Shown: positions 11,323-23,579, counted from the first letter of the stretch. The stretch is 64,000 nt of DNA from Nectonema munidae (GCA_030549495.1 JAUIRK010000293.1:558001-622000), one strand, 5' to 3'. Notes: generated by a model not told the origin, from the sequence alone. Translations and numbers: made by a program.

Positions 11323-12680
11323 ATATGATATTAGAAAATAAAAGTAATACGAATTAGAGAATAGCGCTTTAAAAGTCAAACTTCTTTAATAATAAGCATC
11401 TAGTTAAAATAATTATTTTTATAAGTCCCCTCTCTTCTAAAAAATATTCAGAATACGTGACTGTATATAGATTGATAATTTTTTGGTTATATTTTTTTTA
11501 ATTAAAATAAATATATTCTTTTTGATAATTTTTCAGCAAGAGAATATCGATTTATGATACATGATAATTGTCCACAAAAATATGCACAATTATCAATAAT
11601 AATTTAAATATTCTTTTATTTTAAATCATTATATTGAGTAAAGAATTAAAAAATTGTAAAAAAAAAAAGGAATCTCCCTTGAAAGGGTGTTGAAACTTGA
11701 ATATTTATAAGAACAAATAAATCAAGTATAGTTTAAAAAAGTTTTGCGTTTAACTAGCAGCATCTGTATAGATTCTTGTGAATTTGCCCCAGATATGAAG
11801 GATGAAAACGCAGGCAATGAACAAAAGACTGAAGATCAAAACTGGAACAGGTCCTCTGCACAAAATAAATGTTATAGAAAATTTTTTGAATTGCTGCGAA
11901 CTTACACTTTAATTCCTGGAGAATCATCGGAATAAAATCTCCAAATTGTGGCCGAATTATTTGTGGTTTTACTTCGCGTAGAAGTAGGAGCGGACTTTCT
12001 AAAAAAGAGAAATACACAAGTATAAAGGAGGAAAAATCTAATAATTATACAAGGAAACCTTTGTCTCATGCCAGCGGAGGATCTAGAAGTTGGTGTTTTG
12101 GTGCAGGCCCCAGCAGCCGGTTTTGCAGAAGAAAAAGAAAGCGGCTTAGAAATAAAAATAAGACAGAATCGATGGGTGTAAATAACTAAAAAAAAATATA
12201 AATAGAAAAATTTTAACAGTTTTAATAAAAGCGTGTTTCTTGACGATTCATTAGCTATTTTGCCTCACAAAGTTGTATGATCATAATGAAGTTATCGTTA
12301 AATAATGATCAGAATATTTCATGTACATATGGTAGAAGAGTACATTCACATAGTGAATAAAATTTTCAAGATGAGGTGTAAAAAAAAAAGTGATAAGTAG
12401 ATAGTTATAATAAACGTTGAAGAGATAAGTGAACAAAAGTAGAAGATTGCTTTCAAGTGAGTTTATATATGAAGAAACAAGATTAATGAAAATTAAAGTA
12501 TTTGAAAAAAAAATTACGACATACCATAATTAAAACGTTGAAATTTAGAGTAAAAAAGATAGAAAATAAATAAAAATATAAATTTTTTAATATAAAAACA
12601 TTTATATTGTCTATCCCATAATATATTACTTCTTAATCTAAAACTATAAGCCATTCAACACAAATTTCCCTTGTGTAATA
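11323..12680. other. No recognised gene
   Basis: A 63-codon + frame at 11744-11935 (acidic, N-rich) is unrecognised and overlaps an antisense frame, so it is likely chance. The phrase CAGCGGAGGATCTAGA near 12073 resembles a hAT end, but no partner was found. Confidence 0.4.
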
Positions 12681-12684
12681 GCTT

Positions 12685-12778
12685 GCAAAAATAAATCTCT
12701 TAACAGTTGAAGGTCAGGGGTTCGATCGCCAAGACTCCAAACAAATTCACAAAAACTGTGATTAACCATTTTATCATT
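12685..12778 (+). repeat. Possible SINE head cut by LINE copy B
   Basis: A B-box-like GGTTCGATCGCC lies at 12719-12730 just upstream of the point where LINE copy B begins. No convincing A box or SINE tail remains. Confidence 0.3.
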
Positions 12779-12780
12779 TA

Positions 12781-14976
12781 ATTACCATTCTTCCCGTCCT
12801 CGGCAAAATCCTAGAAAAAATCCTTCGAAGAAGGCTCGTCCACTACATTACTCAAAACAACCTCATCCATCCCTCCCAGTTTGCCTATCTTCCTCATCGA
12901 AACACCGAGTCAGCCTTATCAAGACTAACTGAACACCTTCAACACTCCATCACATCCCACAAAACCGCTACAGTCCTATTTCTAGACATTGATAATGCAT
13001 TTAACAGCGCCTGGCACCCCGCAATCCTTCTGAACATGCATCTCAAAAAATATCCACCCTACATGATTAAATTCATACACAACTATCTACAAAATCGAGC
13101 TTTAGTTTTTCGCGAAAAATCAACACGTGCAGTTCACTTGCTATCACTCTCTACCCCTCAAGGAGGATGCCTCTCCGACATTCTCTGGCTTATCTTGATA
13201 AACCCTCTTCTCGACATCCTCGACTCAAACGCACACTTCTCACAATGCTTCTCAGATGACCTGCTATTTTCCTTTTCCTCGAACACACAACCCGAAAACA
13301 TTCAGCGCATCTCATCCCTTTTCAACGCTTTAAACTTCACCGCTAATTCACTCAAAATCACCTTTAACACATCCAAAACCACACTAATGCATTTTACGCG
13401 CAAACATTCTCCGCATCTACCCCTACGCATCAACAACACAACTCTCATACAACCCGCAAGAACCACTAAATACTTGGGTCTCACCTTTCAAACCAATTTG
13501 AAATGGTCTACACACTTCAAAAACATTTACACAAAACTCACCAAGACCTTATTTCAATTAAGAGCAGCCATTTCATACAAATGGGGCCTCAGTATCCACC
13601 ACTCTCTTTTTATTTACAAATCACTCATACTTCCATCACTTCAATATGGCATTCTATCTTGGGGGTCATCACTCGATCATCCCACAACCCTGACTTTTCT
13701 TTTTAAAATCCATCGCCTTAGTCTTTTAACAATTTCAAAAGCTTTCCGCACAACTTCCACTTCTTCTTTAGAGTTCATGTTAAAATGCCCGCCCCTTCTC
13801 ATTCATTTGAAAAGCACACTCATCAAACATTACGTCAAGATATACAAATCCTTACTACCTCCCTCTTCAGCCTCCATGCTCCACCTACCCTCCAACTCCA
13901 TACACCCATACACAATCCTTCTCCATAAAGCACTCCCACACCTGCAAAAATACCTCGTACACCAAAAAGTTCATCCAGCCACACTAACACACCCATCGTT
14001 ATCTCTTCCATACATCATCACAATTTATCCCAATAAGGACACCGCAATTACCCACATAAAAGAGATCAGACAACTCTCAAACCTCTCTACACTCAGAATT
14101 TTCACAGATGCAGCCAAATCAATAAACAGATGTGCTTTCGCATACGCTCTCCACGCAGGCGACTCTCTAATTCCCTTCCATTCCTCAAATTCTCCATTAA
14201 ACCACTTGACCACGACATATGATGCTGAATGCACAGCCTTAATCGCCTCCTGCTATCACATTACCCATAACATTCACCTGTTCAAACAGTTCACCCACAT
14301 CCATTTCTACACAGACTCACAGAAAATTACACGTGACCTATATCTTCACAGAAATATTCCTTTCCACACCACAATCCTATTCTCAAAACTGCGTTCTCTC
14401 TCTTCTCTTTTCACGATTTCTATTCTCTGGTGCCCTGCTCATTCCAACATACAAGAAAACATACGCGTAGATATGCTCGCTAAACAAGCCCTTTCCAAAA
14501 CACACACACCACACCTAACTTCCATAAACCCCGACGTTCTCACTCATAACCTCACTATACACACATTTAATCAATGGCAACAGATTATCACCAAGTCCTC
14601 CAACACCACGCTCTCAGATATACCGGATATAAAAGCAATTCACCAAACTTGGGCCATCAACAATTTCACCCCATCGCGATCCATAATAAGATGGTTTTCA
14701 GGTCACTGCCCCTGTAAATCATATCTATATCACATCAAACTCACCGACAATCAAACCTGCCGTTTCTGCAACGACGCTTTAGAAACACCTTATCACCTAT
14801 TATTCATATGCCCTTTTTTCATCTCCTATCGACACACAATGATAAGCTCGTGCATCAAAACTCTAGGCCATTTTCCAACCAACTTCAGCCAAATTCTCTT
14901 CCACCCCAATTTATTAAACGCACTATCTTCTTCGATTAAAACCATAGAACCCATCCTACTAACGCATCCTCATTAA
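12781..14976 (+). CDS. Non-LTR retrotransposon RT-RNase H polyprotein, N-terminally truncated
   Basis: The frame is 732 codons without a stop, beginning at the truncation point rather than at a start codon (the first internal Met is at 13036). It holds the RT fingers (ITILPVLGKILEKILRRRL), FLDIDNAFNSAWHP with the first catalytic Asp, STPQGGCLSDILW, FSDDLLF with the Asp pair, and the thumb. The RNase H domain follows, with all four acidic positions present: IFTDAAKS, YDAECTAL, FYTDSQ and RVDMLA, plus the CPAHSNIQEN His. A C-terminal Cys/His segment, GHCPCKSYL...CRFC...ETPYHLLFIC, closes the protein. The LSDILW variant replaces the usual LSP.LW. The endonuclease and any gag-like first frame are missing, so it cannot act alone. 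The coding strand is very poor in G. Confidence 0.9.
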   Translation: MTILPVLGKILEKILRRRLVHYITQNNLIHPSQFAYLPHRNTESALSRLTEHLQHSITSHKTATVLFLDIDNAFNSAWHPAILLNMHLKKYPPYMIKFIHNYLQNRALVFREKSTRAVHLLSLSTPQGGCLSDILWLILINPLLDILDSNAHFSQCFSDDLLFSFSSNTQPENIQRISSLFNALNFTANSLKITFNTSKTTLMHFTRKHSPHLPLRINNTTLIQPARTTKYLGLTFQTNLKWSTHFKNIYTKLTKTLFQLRAAISYKWGLSIHHSLFIYKSLILPSLQYGILSWGSSLDHPTTLTFLFKIHRLSLLTISKAFRTTSTSSLEFMLKCPPLLIHLKSTLIKHYVKIYKSLLPPSSASMLHLPSNSIHPYTILLHKALPHLQKYLVHQKVHPATLTHPSLSLPYIITIYPNKDTAITHIKEIRQLSNLSTLRIFTDAAKSINRCAFAYALHAGDSLIPFHSSNSPLNHLTTTYDAECTALIASCYHITHNIHLFKQFTHIHFYTDSQKITRDLYLHRNIPFHTTILFSKLRSLSSLFTISILWCPAHSNIQENIRVDMLAKQALSKTHTPHLTSINPDVLTHNLTIHTFNQWQQIITKSSNTTLSDIPDIKAIHQTWAINNFTPSRSIIRWFSGHCPCKSYLYHIKLTDNQTCRFCNDALETPYHLLFICPFFISYRHTMISSCIKTLGHFPTNFSQILFHPNLLNALSSSIKTIEPILLTHPH

Positions 14977-15170
14977 GCACTCTTAGTTTCTTTTACTTAC
15001 ATTTAAGAAATCTCTCACTTTATTTCCATCAGCCTTGCCAAGCTTAAACCGTCTTCAAGCTTTCAACAACGCTCTCGAACGATCTTCAACTAATCTTTAA
15101 CAAGCAGTTTGCAAGCATATCAATTGATTTAGGAAAGTGCTTTGACATCCTTACCAATCCTTACCAATCC
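12781..15170 (+). mobile_element. RNase H-bearing LINE, copy B (5'-truncated, young)
   Basis: The 5' end is truncated inside the RT fingers block. From there a single frame stays open to a stop at 14974-14976, followed by a ~190-bp 3' UTR. The UTR contains the family's conserved end (GCAAGCATATCA... GGAAAGTGCTTTGACATC) and a tail of CCTTACCAAT units. A target duplication was not found. It abuts the duplicated block that starts at 15172. Confidence 0.9.
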
Positions 15171-15219
15171 AATACTTCCAGCGAAAATATTTTAATTAAA
15201 TTTGCATATCGAATATGGT

Positions 15220-15751
15220 GCGTAGAAAAAATGCCCCCGAAAATAATGCCCCCAATTAAAAAGTAGAAACCCCCAATAAAAATGCTCCCCAAAAAAATGC
15301 CCCAATTTAAAATTTGGAAAAAATGCCTCAAGACAAAAAATTTCAAAAATTATTATTTAAAATTAAAAAAAAAATTTTTTAAGATAAAAATTTTTGTAAA
15401 AAAAAACAAAAGTTAACTTTTCATCTAAAACATTTAAAATTTAATTAAAGTAAACTAAAAAACTCAGCATAGGAAAAATTTTTAAATACAAAAAAAAATT
15501 TATAAAACATCAAATATTTTTGGACTTTGTGTATATCAGAACACTTTCTAAATATAATTTGTGTTTTAACTGATTTTAAGAACACATTCCCACAAATCTG
15601 CACCTTTGCTATTGTTTTCAAGAACTTTATAAAGAAAAAAACCCTATAGATTAAGAAATTTTAGAAATTTAGCTTTTCGTGGTACCAAATAAAAATATTT
15701 ATATAATTTAAACTAATCATGAAAATCAAAAATTAGGGGGCATTTTTTTAG
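15220..15751. mobile_element. Foldback-like element with GGGGGCAT-repeat ends, copy 1
   Basis: The left end is a run of short units of the type AAAAAATGCCCCCAATTA. The right end has the complementary TTAGGGGGCATTTTTT. The interior is AT-rich and non-coding. Confidence 0.55.
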
Positions 15752-15850
15752 GTTTTTTTAGAAGAGAACTGAGTAGATTAGGGGTGGATTTGGGTAGATT
15801 GGGGTAGGTTGGGGTAAAAAGACGCACCCATTTTATCTCTTAATTTTTTA

Positions 15851-15992
15851 GAATTGTCCATGAGACAAAATGTCTTATGAAAATAACGGGGCGAATTGTC
15901 CATGAAACAAAATGTCTTATGAAAATAATGAGGCGAATTGTCCAAGGGACGAACTGTCTTATGAAAATAATGGGGCGAAATGTCCGAGGACC
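15851..15992. repeat. 42-bp minisatellite, ~3.4 units
   Basis: The unit runs from GAATTGTCCATGAGACAAAA through TGTCTTATGAAAATAACGGGGC. Because 42 is a multiple of three, a long antisense frame runs across it by chance. The paralogous array at 24113 has fewer units. Confidence 0.85.
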
Positions 15993-16415
15993 AAACTAAC
16001 ATAAATCAAAGTATACGAGAAAAGAAAATCATTGCGTTTTTTTGAATATTTGTCTACAAATAAAATTCTGACAGCTGTCATAAATAGATCAAGTAAATTT
16101 TTAACAACTGAAACATTTTGTTTCGATATTATATTTTTATTATAATAATCAACAAATTTTCTTAAAAAAAATAGAGTATTCTTGCTTTTAAACTGAATAG
16201 ACAGTCAAAATATTCATTCTCAAATAACTATTGAAAAAAATTTCTTGACTTGAAAAAATTAAAGTTTTCAAATGTTACAAAATGTAACAAACGTATTGAT
16301 AAAGATGTCACTTTTGTTGAAAAAAATTCTAAGCGCGAGTCTAACAATATTCATTGATATAAAATTGTAACGATTGAAAACTATTTTAATTCTTTAAATG
16401 CAAATTAGACAGAAG

Positions 16416-16613
16416 CAGTGGTGTAGCCAAAAAAAAGTTGATAGAAGGGGCACAATTTAAAAACAAAAAACTTGCGCAACATTATTTATAATTTCTTGAT
16501 CCTTTCATTGGAGAAATTTTCAAAAACTGATATAACATAAGATGCATGGGGCACCATACGGTACATATGAGTGTGGGCACGGCCCCTCATGCCCCAGCCT
16601 AGCTACGTCACTG
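16416..16613. mobile_element. 198-bp hAT-type MITE
   Basis: The ends are CAGTGGTGTAGCCA and, reversed, CAGTGACGTAGCTAGGC. The flanking 8-mers GACAGAAG and GAGAGAAG differ by one base. The copy at 24762-24959 sits in the same flanks, so the MITE was present before the block duplicated. Confidence 0.75.
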
Positions 16614-17042
16614 GAGAGAAGAGAGCTGAATGAGATAGGAGAGCTTAGCAAGAGAAGAGGGCTTGAATGAAAGAAGAGAGCGAATGAGAGCTTGAGTGAA
16701 TGATTGAGTTTTAGCAGAGAAAGCGGAAGAGAAAAACAGAGGAGACAGAAAGAGAAATAGAATCACTGTGACAGAAGATGAGAAAATCTAGTGGATCATC
16801 AACATGTGTTTGCTCAAAAATACTATAAAGAGGAGACACTGTGATAACCATTGCCTACTTATTGTGTGCATATTGAAGCAATGGATTATTATTATATAGC
16901 TCTCATGCATCGTCTGTAAAATATGTTCGATAGAAATTTCAGAGCACAATACTTCAAATTTTGGACCAACTTGTCAAATTCATGTCCATGTATAATTTCA
17001 CTAGGTAAATTACACCTTTTATAAAAAAAACTCGCCTTAGAA
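16614..17042. other. GA-rich tract, then AT-rich sequence
   Basis: About 150 bases of strongly purine-biased sequence (GAGAGAAGAGAGC..., ending near 16770) lie on the + strand. No gene is seen. Confidence 0.5.
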
Positions 17043-19118
17043 GAAACCTCGTTTATAATTTTTGATTAATTTCAAATAAATCCCTCATAGCTCATAAAAT
17101 TTCTTTGTAATTTTTTACACTCCTGTAATTGTATAATAATAGGTTCTAGGAGAATGATGAGATGTGGAGAAGAAGTCTTACCGCTTTTCTACACACATGT
17201 ATGCGATAATCTCAAGTCCGTGTAATTTTCCTCATCACTTCTATTCAGCAATGACTTGTGCATTACAAAGTTAATTGCAAGCACATGTGGGTTGAATATA
17301 TCACTTACTTCTTTAATCTTTCTAATTTTATTTCTTCATTATTTCTATTACCTTTGTTTTTTATCTTTGAAAGCTGTTTAATTTTGTTCTTATTAACTGT
17401 TATTATGGATGGACCTACATCTTCTAAACACAAAAGTTTTTATATTGGAACAAAATATCGTGCTATCACTGCTGCTGAATCTAACCTGAGATCAAAAGCA
17501 ACGATAGCTAAAGAATTCAATGTACCCCTTAATATGTTAATATCTTGGTTAAGCAAAAAAGATTAAGAAAAAGTTCTTACCCTGAAAGAAGAATTTAAAG
17601 AATTGAAGAGACTGTTATTCCCTGTTTCAAAAATGCCAGAGCTCAAAACATTCCTGTTTCAGGACCTACACTCTCAGCTAAAGCTAAAAAATTTGCTTCA
17701 GATTTAAACTATGATGAGTTTAAATGTAGTGAAGGTTGGCTTCACAGATTTAAAAAACACCATAATATCACTTACCGGAAAATTTACGGTGAAGCAAAAG
17801 ATGTTCAAATAGAGTCTTTAAAAGAATGGTTTGATAAAATTTTACCACAAAACATACGGACCCGAAGATATTTATAATGTTGACGAGACGAGTTTATTTT
17901 TTAAATTGTTACCTTCTTCATCATTTGTGCTAAAAGAAAAAGAATAAAATGGGGGAGAGCTGTCCAAACAAAAGTTGACGATATTAGTAGGAGCTAACAT
18001 GACAGGTAAAGATAAACTTCCTTTACTCGTGATTAGTAAATCCTTAAAACCTCATTGTTTTAGAAATGTTAAATCTTTGCCAACAGAATATAAAGCTAAC
18101 AAAAAAGCTTGGATGGATACTTCAATATTTCTTTCATAGCTGGAAAAACTTGACACTCGTTTTCGATCTGAAAAGCTACACGTTGTTCTTAAATTAGACA
18201 ATGTAGCATCTCATTCAAAAATAACGTTAACAAATATATCTCTACAATTTTTGCCCACAAATACAACGTCCCGTACACAACCTTTGGACCAGGGAGTTAT
18301 AAAAAACTTAAAATTTCATTATAGAGTGACTTTATTTGAAAAACTGATTACAGCTGCTGACAAGGGCTCTACTTATTCTATCAACGTTCTCGAAGCTCTT
18401 CATATGATCCGGCAAGCATGGTCTTAAGTTACTAGTGAAACTTTTAAAAAACTGTTTTAAAAACACGCCGGCTTTGTGCAGTCTATGGAAGAATACATAA
18501 GTGTTTCAGAAAATATTACTGAAAATCTACCCTTTCTGATAGAAAAAGCGTCTCAAGTGGGACTCCAAACATCTTTTGACTTAGAAAACTAGATTTCAGT
18601 TGACAATATATTGTTCACTTTAGCTCCTCTCACAGATGATTTTATTATAAAGGATGTATTAAGTAGGCTTTCTGATCCACAAGAGCAGTGTGACGAAGAA
18701 GATGAAGAAAATAATTTGTCAAAACTTGCGCCAACTGCCACTAATGCTCCAGAAGATTGTAGTGAAGTTATGAGATTCCTGCAAACTCAAAATGCAGCCC
18801 AAGAAATGTTTGATTACATTACAAAAGTGGAAAACTTTATTAAAAAGTGTAGAAACTCTTCTTTAATAGAGATACGGATTAGTGATTTTTTTAAAAAATT
18901 AAAAAAAGTTTTTTTGAATATTGTTTTCTTGGGCAGTCATCCTTGATATAGCCTCAATCTTATGAGGTATATGTTTCAGATAAATTTATTTAAAGAAATA
19001 AAGGTTCAGTAAAAACAAAGTTGAAATTTTAATTTAACCCTCGGTTAAAACAAAACTACGCTTTGTATGAACTAGAACTTGATTTCCCTCCAACTTCTTT
19101 ATATCGAGGTTTTAATAT
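17043..19118 (+). mobile_element. Tigger/pogo (Tc1-mariner) DNA transposon, decayed
   Basis: The transposase remnant is bracketed by inverted AAACCTCG(T/A)T(A)TA ends, at about 17047 on the left and, reversed, at 19100-19114 on the right. These are typical of Tigger ends. The terminal bases are eroded, so the TA target duplication cannot be shown. Confidence 0.7.
17404..18946 (+). pseudogene. Tigger-like transposase (CENP-B HTH + DDE_1)
   Basis: The start is MDGPTSSKHKSFYIGTKYRA, followed by a psq-type helix-turn-helix (SKATIAKEFNVPLNMLISWL) and a CENP-B DNA-binding segment (SEGWLHRFKKHHNI). The catalytic core includes NVDETSLFF (first Asp), VVLKLDNVASHSK (second Asp) and TSRTQPLDQGVIKNLK (third). 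The C-terminal end carries acidic stretches (DEEDEENN) and an unbroken last 111 codons. Multiple stops and frame changes between 17.57 and 18.61 kb show it is inactive. Length and order fit a full-length transposase of about 500 residues. The second Tigger copy, at 39403-41415, lies on the other strand. Confidence 0.85.
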
Positions 19119-19370
19119 TTTAAAACCGCCTTAAAAAGGATGATGTTTAAAATAAACCTAAGAATATATCATTTAAAAAACGCTGAAAAGACTTTAAATT
19201 AGTATATATGCTTTCTTCAGAACACAGAACAAAAATGGGATTTCTGATAATGATGTGAGACCGAAAAACATCGCCTCTCCGAATGAGGTATATTAAATCT
19301 TACATCTAGCAAAATATGAACAAAAGTTAAACATTGCCTACCAAGTCATTTGTACAGAGAATAAAAAATT
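19119..19370. other. No gene; reverse relative of the 10.6-kb repeat
   Basis: The only feature is the segment 19255-19330, which matches 10611-10665 in reverse orientation. Confidence 0.5.
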
Positions 19371-19498
19371 ACTGGTTAGATACTAGGTTTCGATAACTCA
19401 AGGTCTTGGGTTCGATTCGGTATCAAGCCAACTTTCTCATAGTTCGATAATAGCGGCGAAATTGTGACTTCTCGATGAAAACACCCTATAAAAAATTG
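19371..19498 (+). repeat. SINE, tRNA-Ile-like head
   Basis: The head contains TTTCGATAACTCAAGGTCTT followed by the B box GGGTTCGATTCGG. The body has TCATAGTTCGATAATAGCGG and ends in GATGAAAACACCCTA. The copy at 48041-48172 is a better-preserved member. Confidence 0.7.
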
Positions 19499-20809
19499 AT
19501 ATAGCAAGTCAACAAGATTAATTAAATTCAAAAAAGTAAAAGGTGTCCATATATTATGAACAAATATATATGTATGATGTAAATATATAATAAGGTGACA
19601 TTTATTTAAAATTGTTACAAGAGAAGTAATTTGTAAAACTGCATTCATTTACATAAAACGATACAAAATATTCAGTTATTCTTGTTTTAATAATAACCAT
19701 AGATAAATCAAGTGATAGAACTTTAAACAAATCATTAAAAAGTTTGGCCGCTTGGTATTTTAGGGAAAGTTTAAAAGATTATCTCAAAGAAAGTAAAATA
19801 AACTCAGATTCTCAATAAATAATTCATATTTAGAGACCTGAAAATATGCCAATCATGAAAACATTTGGCAACATACACGTTGAAAATAAAAATTGCAGCT
19901 CTTAATTTGTACAGGTCATAAAAAAGTAAAAGAAAATAAAATATTAATATGTGGATAATCAGAAAGCTAAAGAGCAGCTAAAACTATTTTTAATAAAATT
20001 TTGTCTAAAATTACATTTTTTAAATTTAGAATTTTTACTTTTAATTATATATTTTTTTCATTTTACATAACTTCAATATTAAGTATGGGAGATCTTTTTT
20101 TAATTCATTTTACATAAACGATTATAAAAATTATTTATTAAATTTAAAATAAAATAATGTAACCCCTAGTTTTTTTCTGAAAATTTAACTGGGCACTTAA
20201 ATATTCAAAAAATTAAAAGAATAAGTTTACTTTAATTACTACTCTTTAATCAATTTTATTGCAATGCTTTAGATGCTTTTATTATGAAAAAAATTGAAAA
20301 TTATATTTTGTATTAAAATATCAAACGGATTTGTATTCGTTTTTAGGAATTCAGTTTATTTTTAAAAATACAAATTTAATATAATTTGTGTTTTTGTCTT
20401 TAATTTTTAAAATGAATAATCGGTTATTATAAATAGAATGCATTATGTTTCAAACCCTGAACAGCCTCTTATGTTTCTTATAAATAATTGTTTTTGGTTA
20501 ATTTGAACATTATCCTTGATAAAAGCTATTTTTGAAATAATAAATTAACTTTGTCGTAAAACTCTGATAGTTAGTAAAGTTTACTAACTTGGCTTTTTGA
20601 CAGAGTTGTATAGTCTGAACCTTTACTAATTTATTCTAGTTCCCTATAATGGAATTACGTCCGTTTTTATTTGTGAAATTAAACGTATAGCCTGGTGTTT
20701 TTATCGAAGAGGTGTTTTGTATGGTATTATGGCAAATAAATTTTTTTGCTAGATTCGGATCAAAAATCCTGTAGTACCTAAACCTCTATATAATCAAGGA
20801 TTACCATAT
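19499..20809. other. No gene seen; very AT-rich
   Basis: Read on both strands, this stretch shows no long frame, tRNA-like box or terminal repeat. Confidence 0.5.
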
Positions 20810-22475
20810 ATGTATAGTAGAGTGGTCCAAAAATTTTTTTTTTTAAATGTTCAGATTAGAACCCAGAATTCGATTCCATATCTGTTCCAATTATTTAAGT
20901 CCAAATTTCATGCAAAAAAATATTTTTTAAAGGTTGCACATGACACTTGTAAAAGGCCTAATGCAATAACAAACGAGCTAAAAAGAAAAAATATGTTGTA
21001 ATCATTTGTGTTTTTATTTATGAAAAAATTAACTGAAACACACATAAATATGTTACTTAGAAAGTCCAGCAATCAATGTAACTTTATTGGCATCAGAAAA
21101 CAGATGCCTATGCTCGTTGACAACTTGCAGTAAGTACTGGAGCTGTTCTTCGTTCTTCGTTAGGTTACGGTTGAAGTCTTGAATCAACTTGATTGCCCTT
21201 TCAGCAACATCGTTGACAACTTTTCTGGAATGCACAATTTTAGCAGCCTTCTGAAAGTCTGCATTATCAGCCCACTCTACAGGAGGAATTTCTAGGAATG
21301 TTTGTGGCAAATCCAGAGTTTCAAAGAAATGCACCGTGTTCTTGGTGACAAAATCGCTGATCTGCTTTCTCTCATAATCTGCTTGATTGAGAGCGTTACA
21401 ACGTCTTGGTGGAACCTCTGAACCCTTCTTTTCTATAATTTTATGAGCCATCAGCCTTTTCTGCTCTTCTGTCACACTCGAGTCAAAGAATGCCAAGTCA
21501 ACCATTTCTTCACTTAAGTACCAAAGATGTCGGCCAAAAGATTTTAAAGCTGCTTTCTTGACAACTGAATTGCTATACGTTGACAGCTTTTTGAGAAATG
21601 TTAAATCATTTTGAGGAGCTTTGGCTGGTGATGGCGCTTCAAACCAGACTTTCGTGTAGAGACTTGCAACAAAAAGTAGAAATTGCAGTATTCCGCGCTC
21701 TTCCGATGCTTTCAAGGTAAACTGCTTTCTAAACATCCACATTTTATAGCAGTAAATTACCTTTGCCATCCTCTCGCTCTATGAAGAGCGCCAGGAGCTT
21801 GGAAATGAACTCCCCGAGGTGGATTCTCTCTAAGAAAAATGACCGTAAGCTCCAAAAATTCTCTGTAGTCATCCCGTGGTTGCTGTTGACTAAGTTGTCT
21901 TACAAACTGAATTGTATCTTCCTTAAATTCAGCAATCTCACTTCTCTCTGAAGCTGTTGAGTAATAACGGGTATCAATCGTGGACCATTTTTCTTTGAAA
22001 CGTTTGAATAGGGCAATATTCGGCCCATATGATGTTTGGGTTATTTGTAGTGCAGTAAAGACTTTTTCTAAGATTATTTCAAAGATGTGATGTCGGCAGG
22101 CAAAGTGTAAAACATTTCTTCCTAGTGCGTTTTCAATCAGAATACAGGCTCCATTGATACGCCCAGTGTTGCTGGCTGTTGTGTCAAAACATATGCCGGT
22201 CACTTTGTTCGATACTTTCCATTCAGGGGCTCACATCCTCAAAATTATTGGGGGGGGGGGGGCGAAATTTTTTTCTTGCAATTTTCAAAATTTTGTGGTC
22301 TGGAAATACCACGGGAGACCAAATATCCTTTAAAATAGAGTGTATTCAGCGCATACCCTAAAGTCCTAAATTTATAAGACTACATTATATTTTTTTTACA
22401 AAATTAGTGAATTTAGATACTATACTTCCAGCGAAAATAATTTAATTAAATTTGCATATCGAATATAGTGCGCAG

Positions 22476-23065
22476 AAAAAATGCCCCCGGAAAAAATGCC
22501 CCCAATTAAAAAGTAGGAAAAAATGCCCCCAATTAAAAAGTAAGAAAAAATGCCCCAATTAAAAAGTAGGAAAAAATGCCCCCAGTAAAAATGGCCCAAT
22601 TTAAATTCGGAAAAACTGCCCCAGCACAAAAAATTTCTAAAAATTATTAATTAAAATTTTTAAAAAAGATATGTCAAATAAAGATTTTTTGTAAAAAAAA
22701 AAGTTAACTTTTCATTTAAAACATTTAAAATTTAATTAAAGTAAACTAAAAAACTCAGCATACGACAATTTTTTAAATACAAAATTTTTTTTTATAAAAC
22801 AGCAAATATTTTTGGACTTTGTGTGTATCAGAACACTTTCTAAATATAATTTGTATTTTAACTGATTTTAAGAACACATTCCCACAAATATGCACCTTTG
22901 CTATTGTTTTCAAGAACTTTATAAAGAAAAAACCCTATATAAGAAATTTTAGGAATTTAGCCTTTCAAAACGGTACCAAATAAAAATATTTATATAATTA
23001 TATAAAATCCTGAAAATCAAAAATTAGGGGGCATTTTTTCCTACTTTTTAATTGGGGGCATTTTT
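22476..23065. mobile_element. Foldback-like element with tandem GGGGGCAT ends, copy 2
   Basis: The left end has four units of the AAAAAATGCCCCCAATTA type at 22477-22580. The right end, 23026-23055, is the complement (TAGGGGGCATTTTTTCC, then TTAATTGGGGGCATTTTT). Long ends built of short subrepeats are the hallmark of foldback elements. An apparent antisense protein of repeated WGIFSY/IGGIFS units is only a shadow of these repeats. Confidence 0.6.
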
Positions 23066-23579
23066 ACCTACAACCATCGAGAATACACTAGTTTAAAAAA
23101 ATCCAAAAATGTTAGGGGGTGGAATAGGGTTTTTCATTTGAAAAATGAAGTAGTCTACCAGGCACATTACAGGAATTGATGAAAGGATATTTGATTCATA
23201 GAGAAAACAAATAACTGAAGGTTGGATAGTTTTATATCAGTGAATGTAGTCTAAAGGCAAAGAGTCTACTAGACAACCTGTGAGGTTTATATGAAAAAAT
23301 GTGATTGATTCAGGGGCAAGGGTATAAAACGAAGTTATAATTGTGCAAACAAAAATAAAACATAAAATTAAGATCGCATTATTTCATTATACAAGCTACA
23401 AAAAGTAAAATAACTGTTAACATTTTGCAATGATAATTTGCCTTTTATAATAACTTTTAAGGAAAAAAAGTCTATCAGAAAAAGTTATAGAGCTTCAACA
23501 AAAACTAAAAAATTTTAGTGCATAACTTAAGTTTTTTGAAAACTAATTTGACGTATCCCCTACAGCATACTCTATCTAT

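Larger units (their letters stand above)
15172..16945. repeat. Duplicated block, copy 1 (partner 22425-25266)
   Basis: From TACTTCCAGCGAAAAT to GTTCGATAGAAATTTCAGAG this block matches 22425-25266 at high identity. It includes the same internal MITE with the same target duplication. Copy 1 lacks about 1 kb and a ~95-bp piece that are present in copy 2. Confidence 0.85.

Noticed and set aside
13302-14234. Antisense and alternative-frame ORFs inside LINE copy B
   Set aside because: Shadows of the RT-RNase H frame.
15778-16002. Antisense 74-codon frame with 14-residue repeats (SPHYFHKT)
   Set aside because: It arises from the 42-bp minisatellite; the unit length simply keeps frame.
22420-22629. 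Antisense frame with repeated WGIFSY/IGGIFS units
   Set aside because: It is the translation of the GGGGGCAT subrepeats of the foldback-like element, in both block copies.
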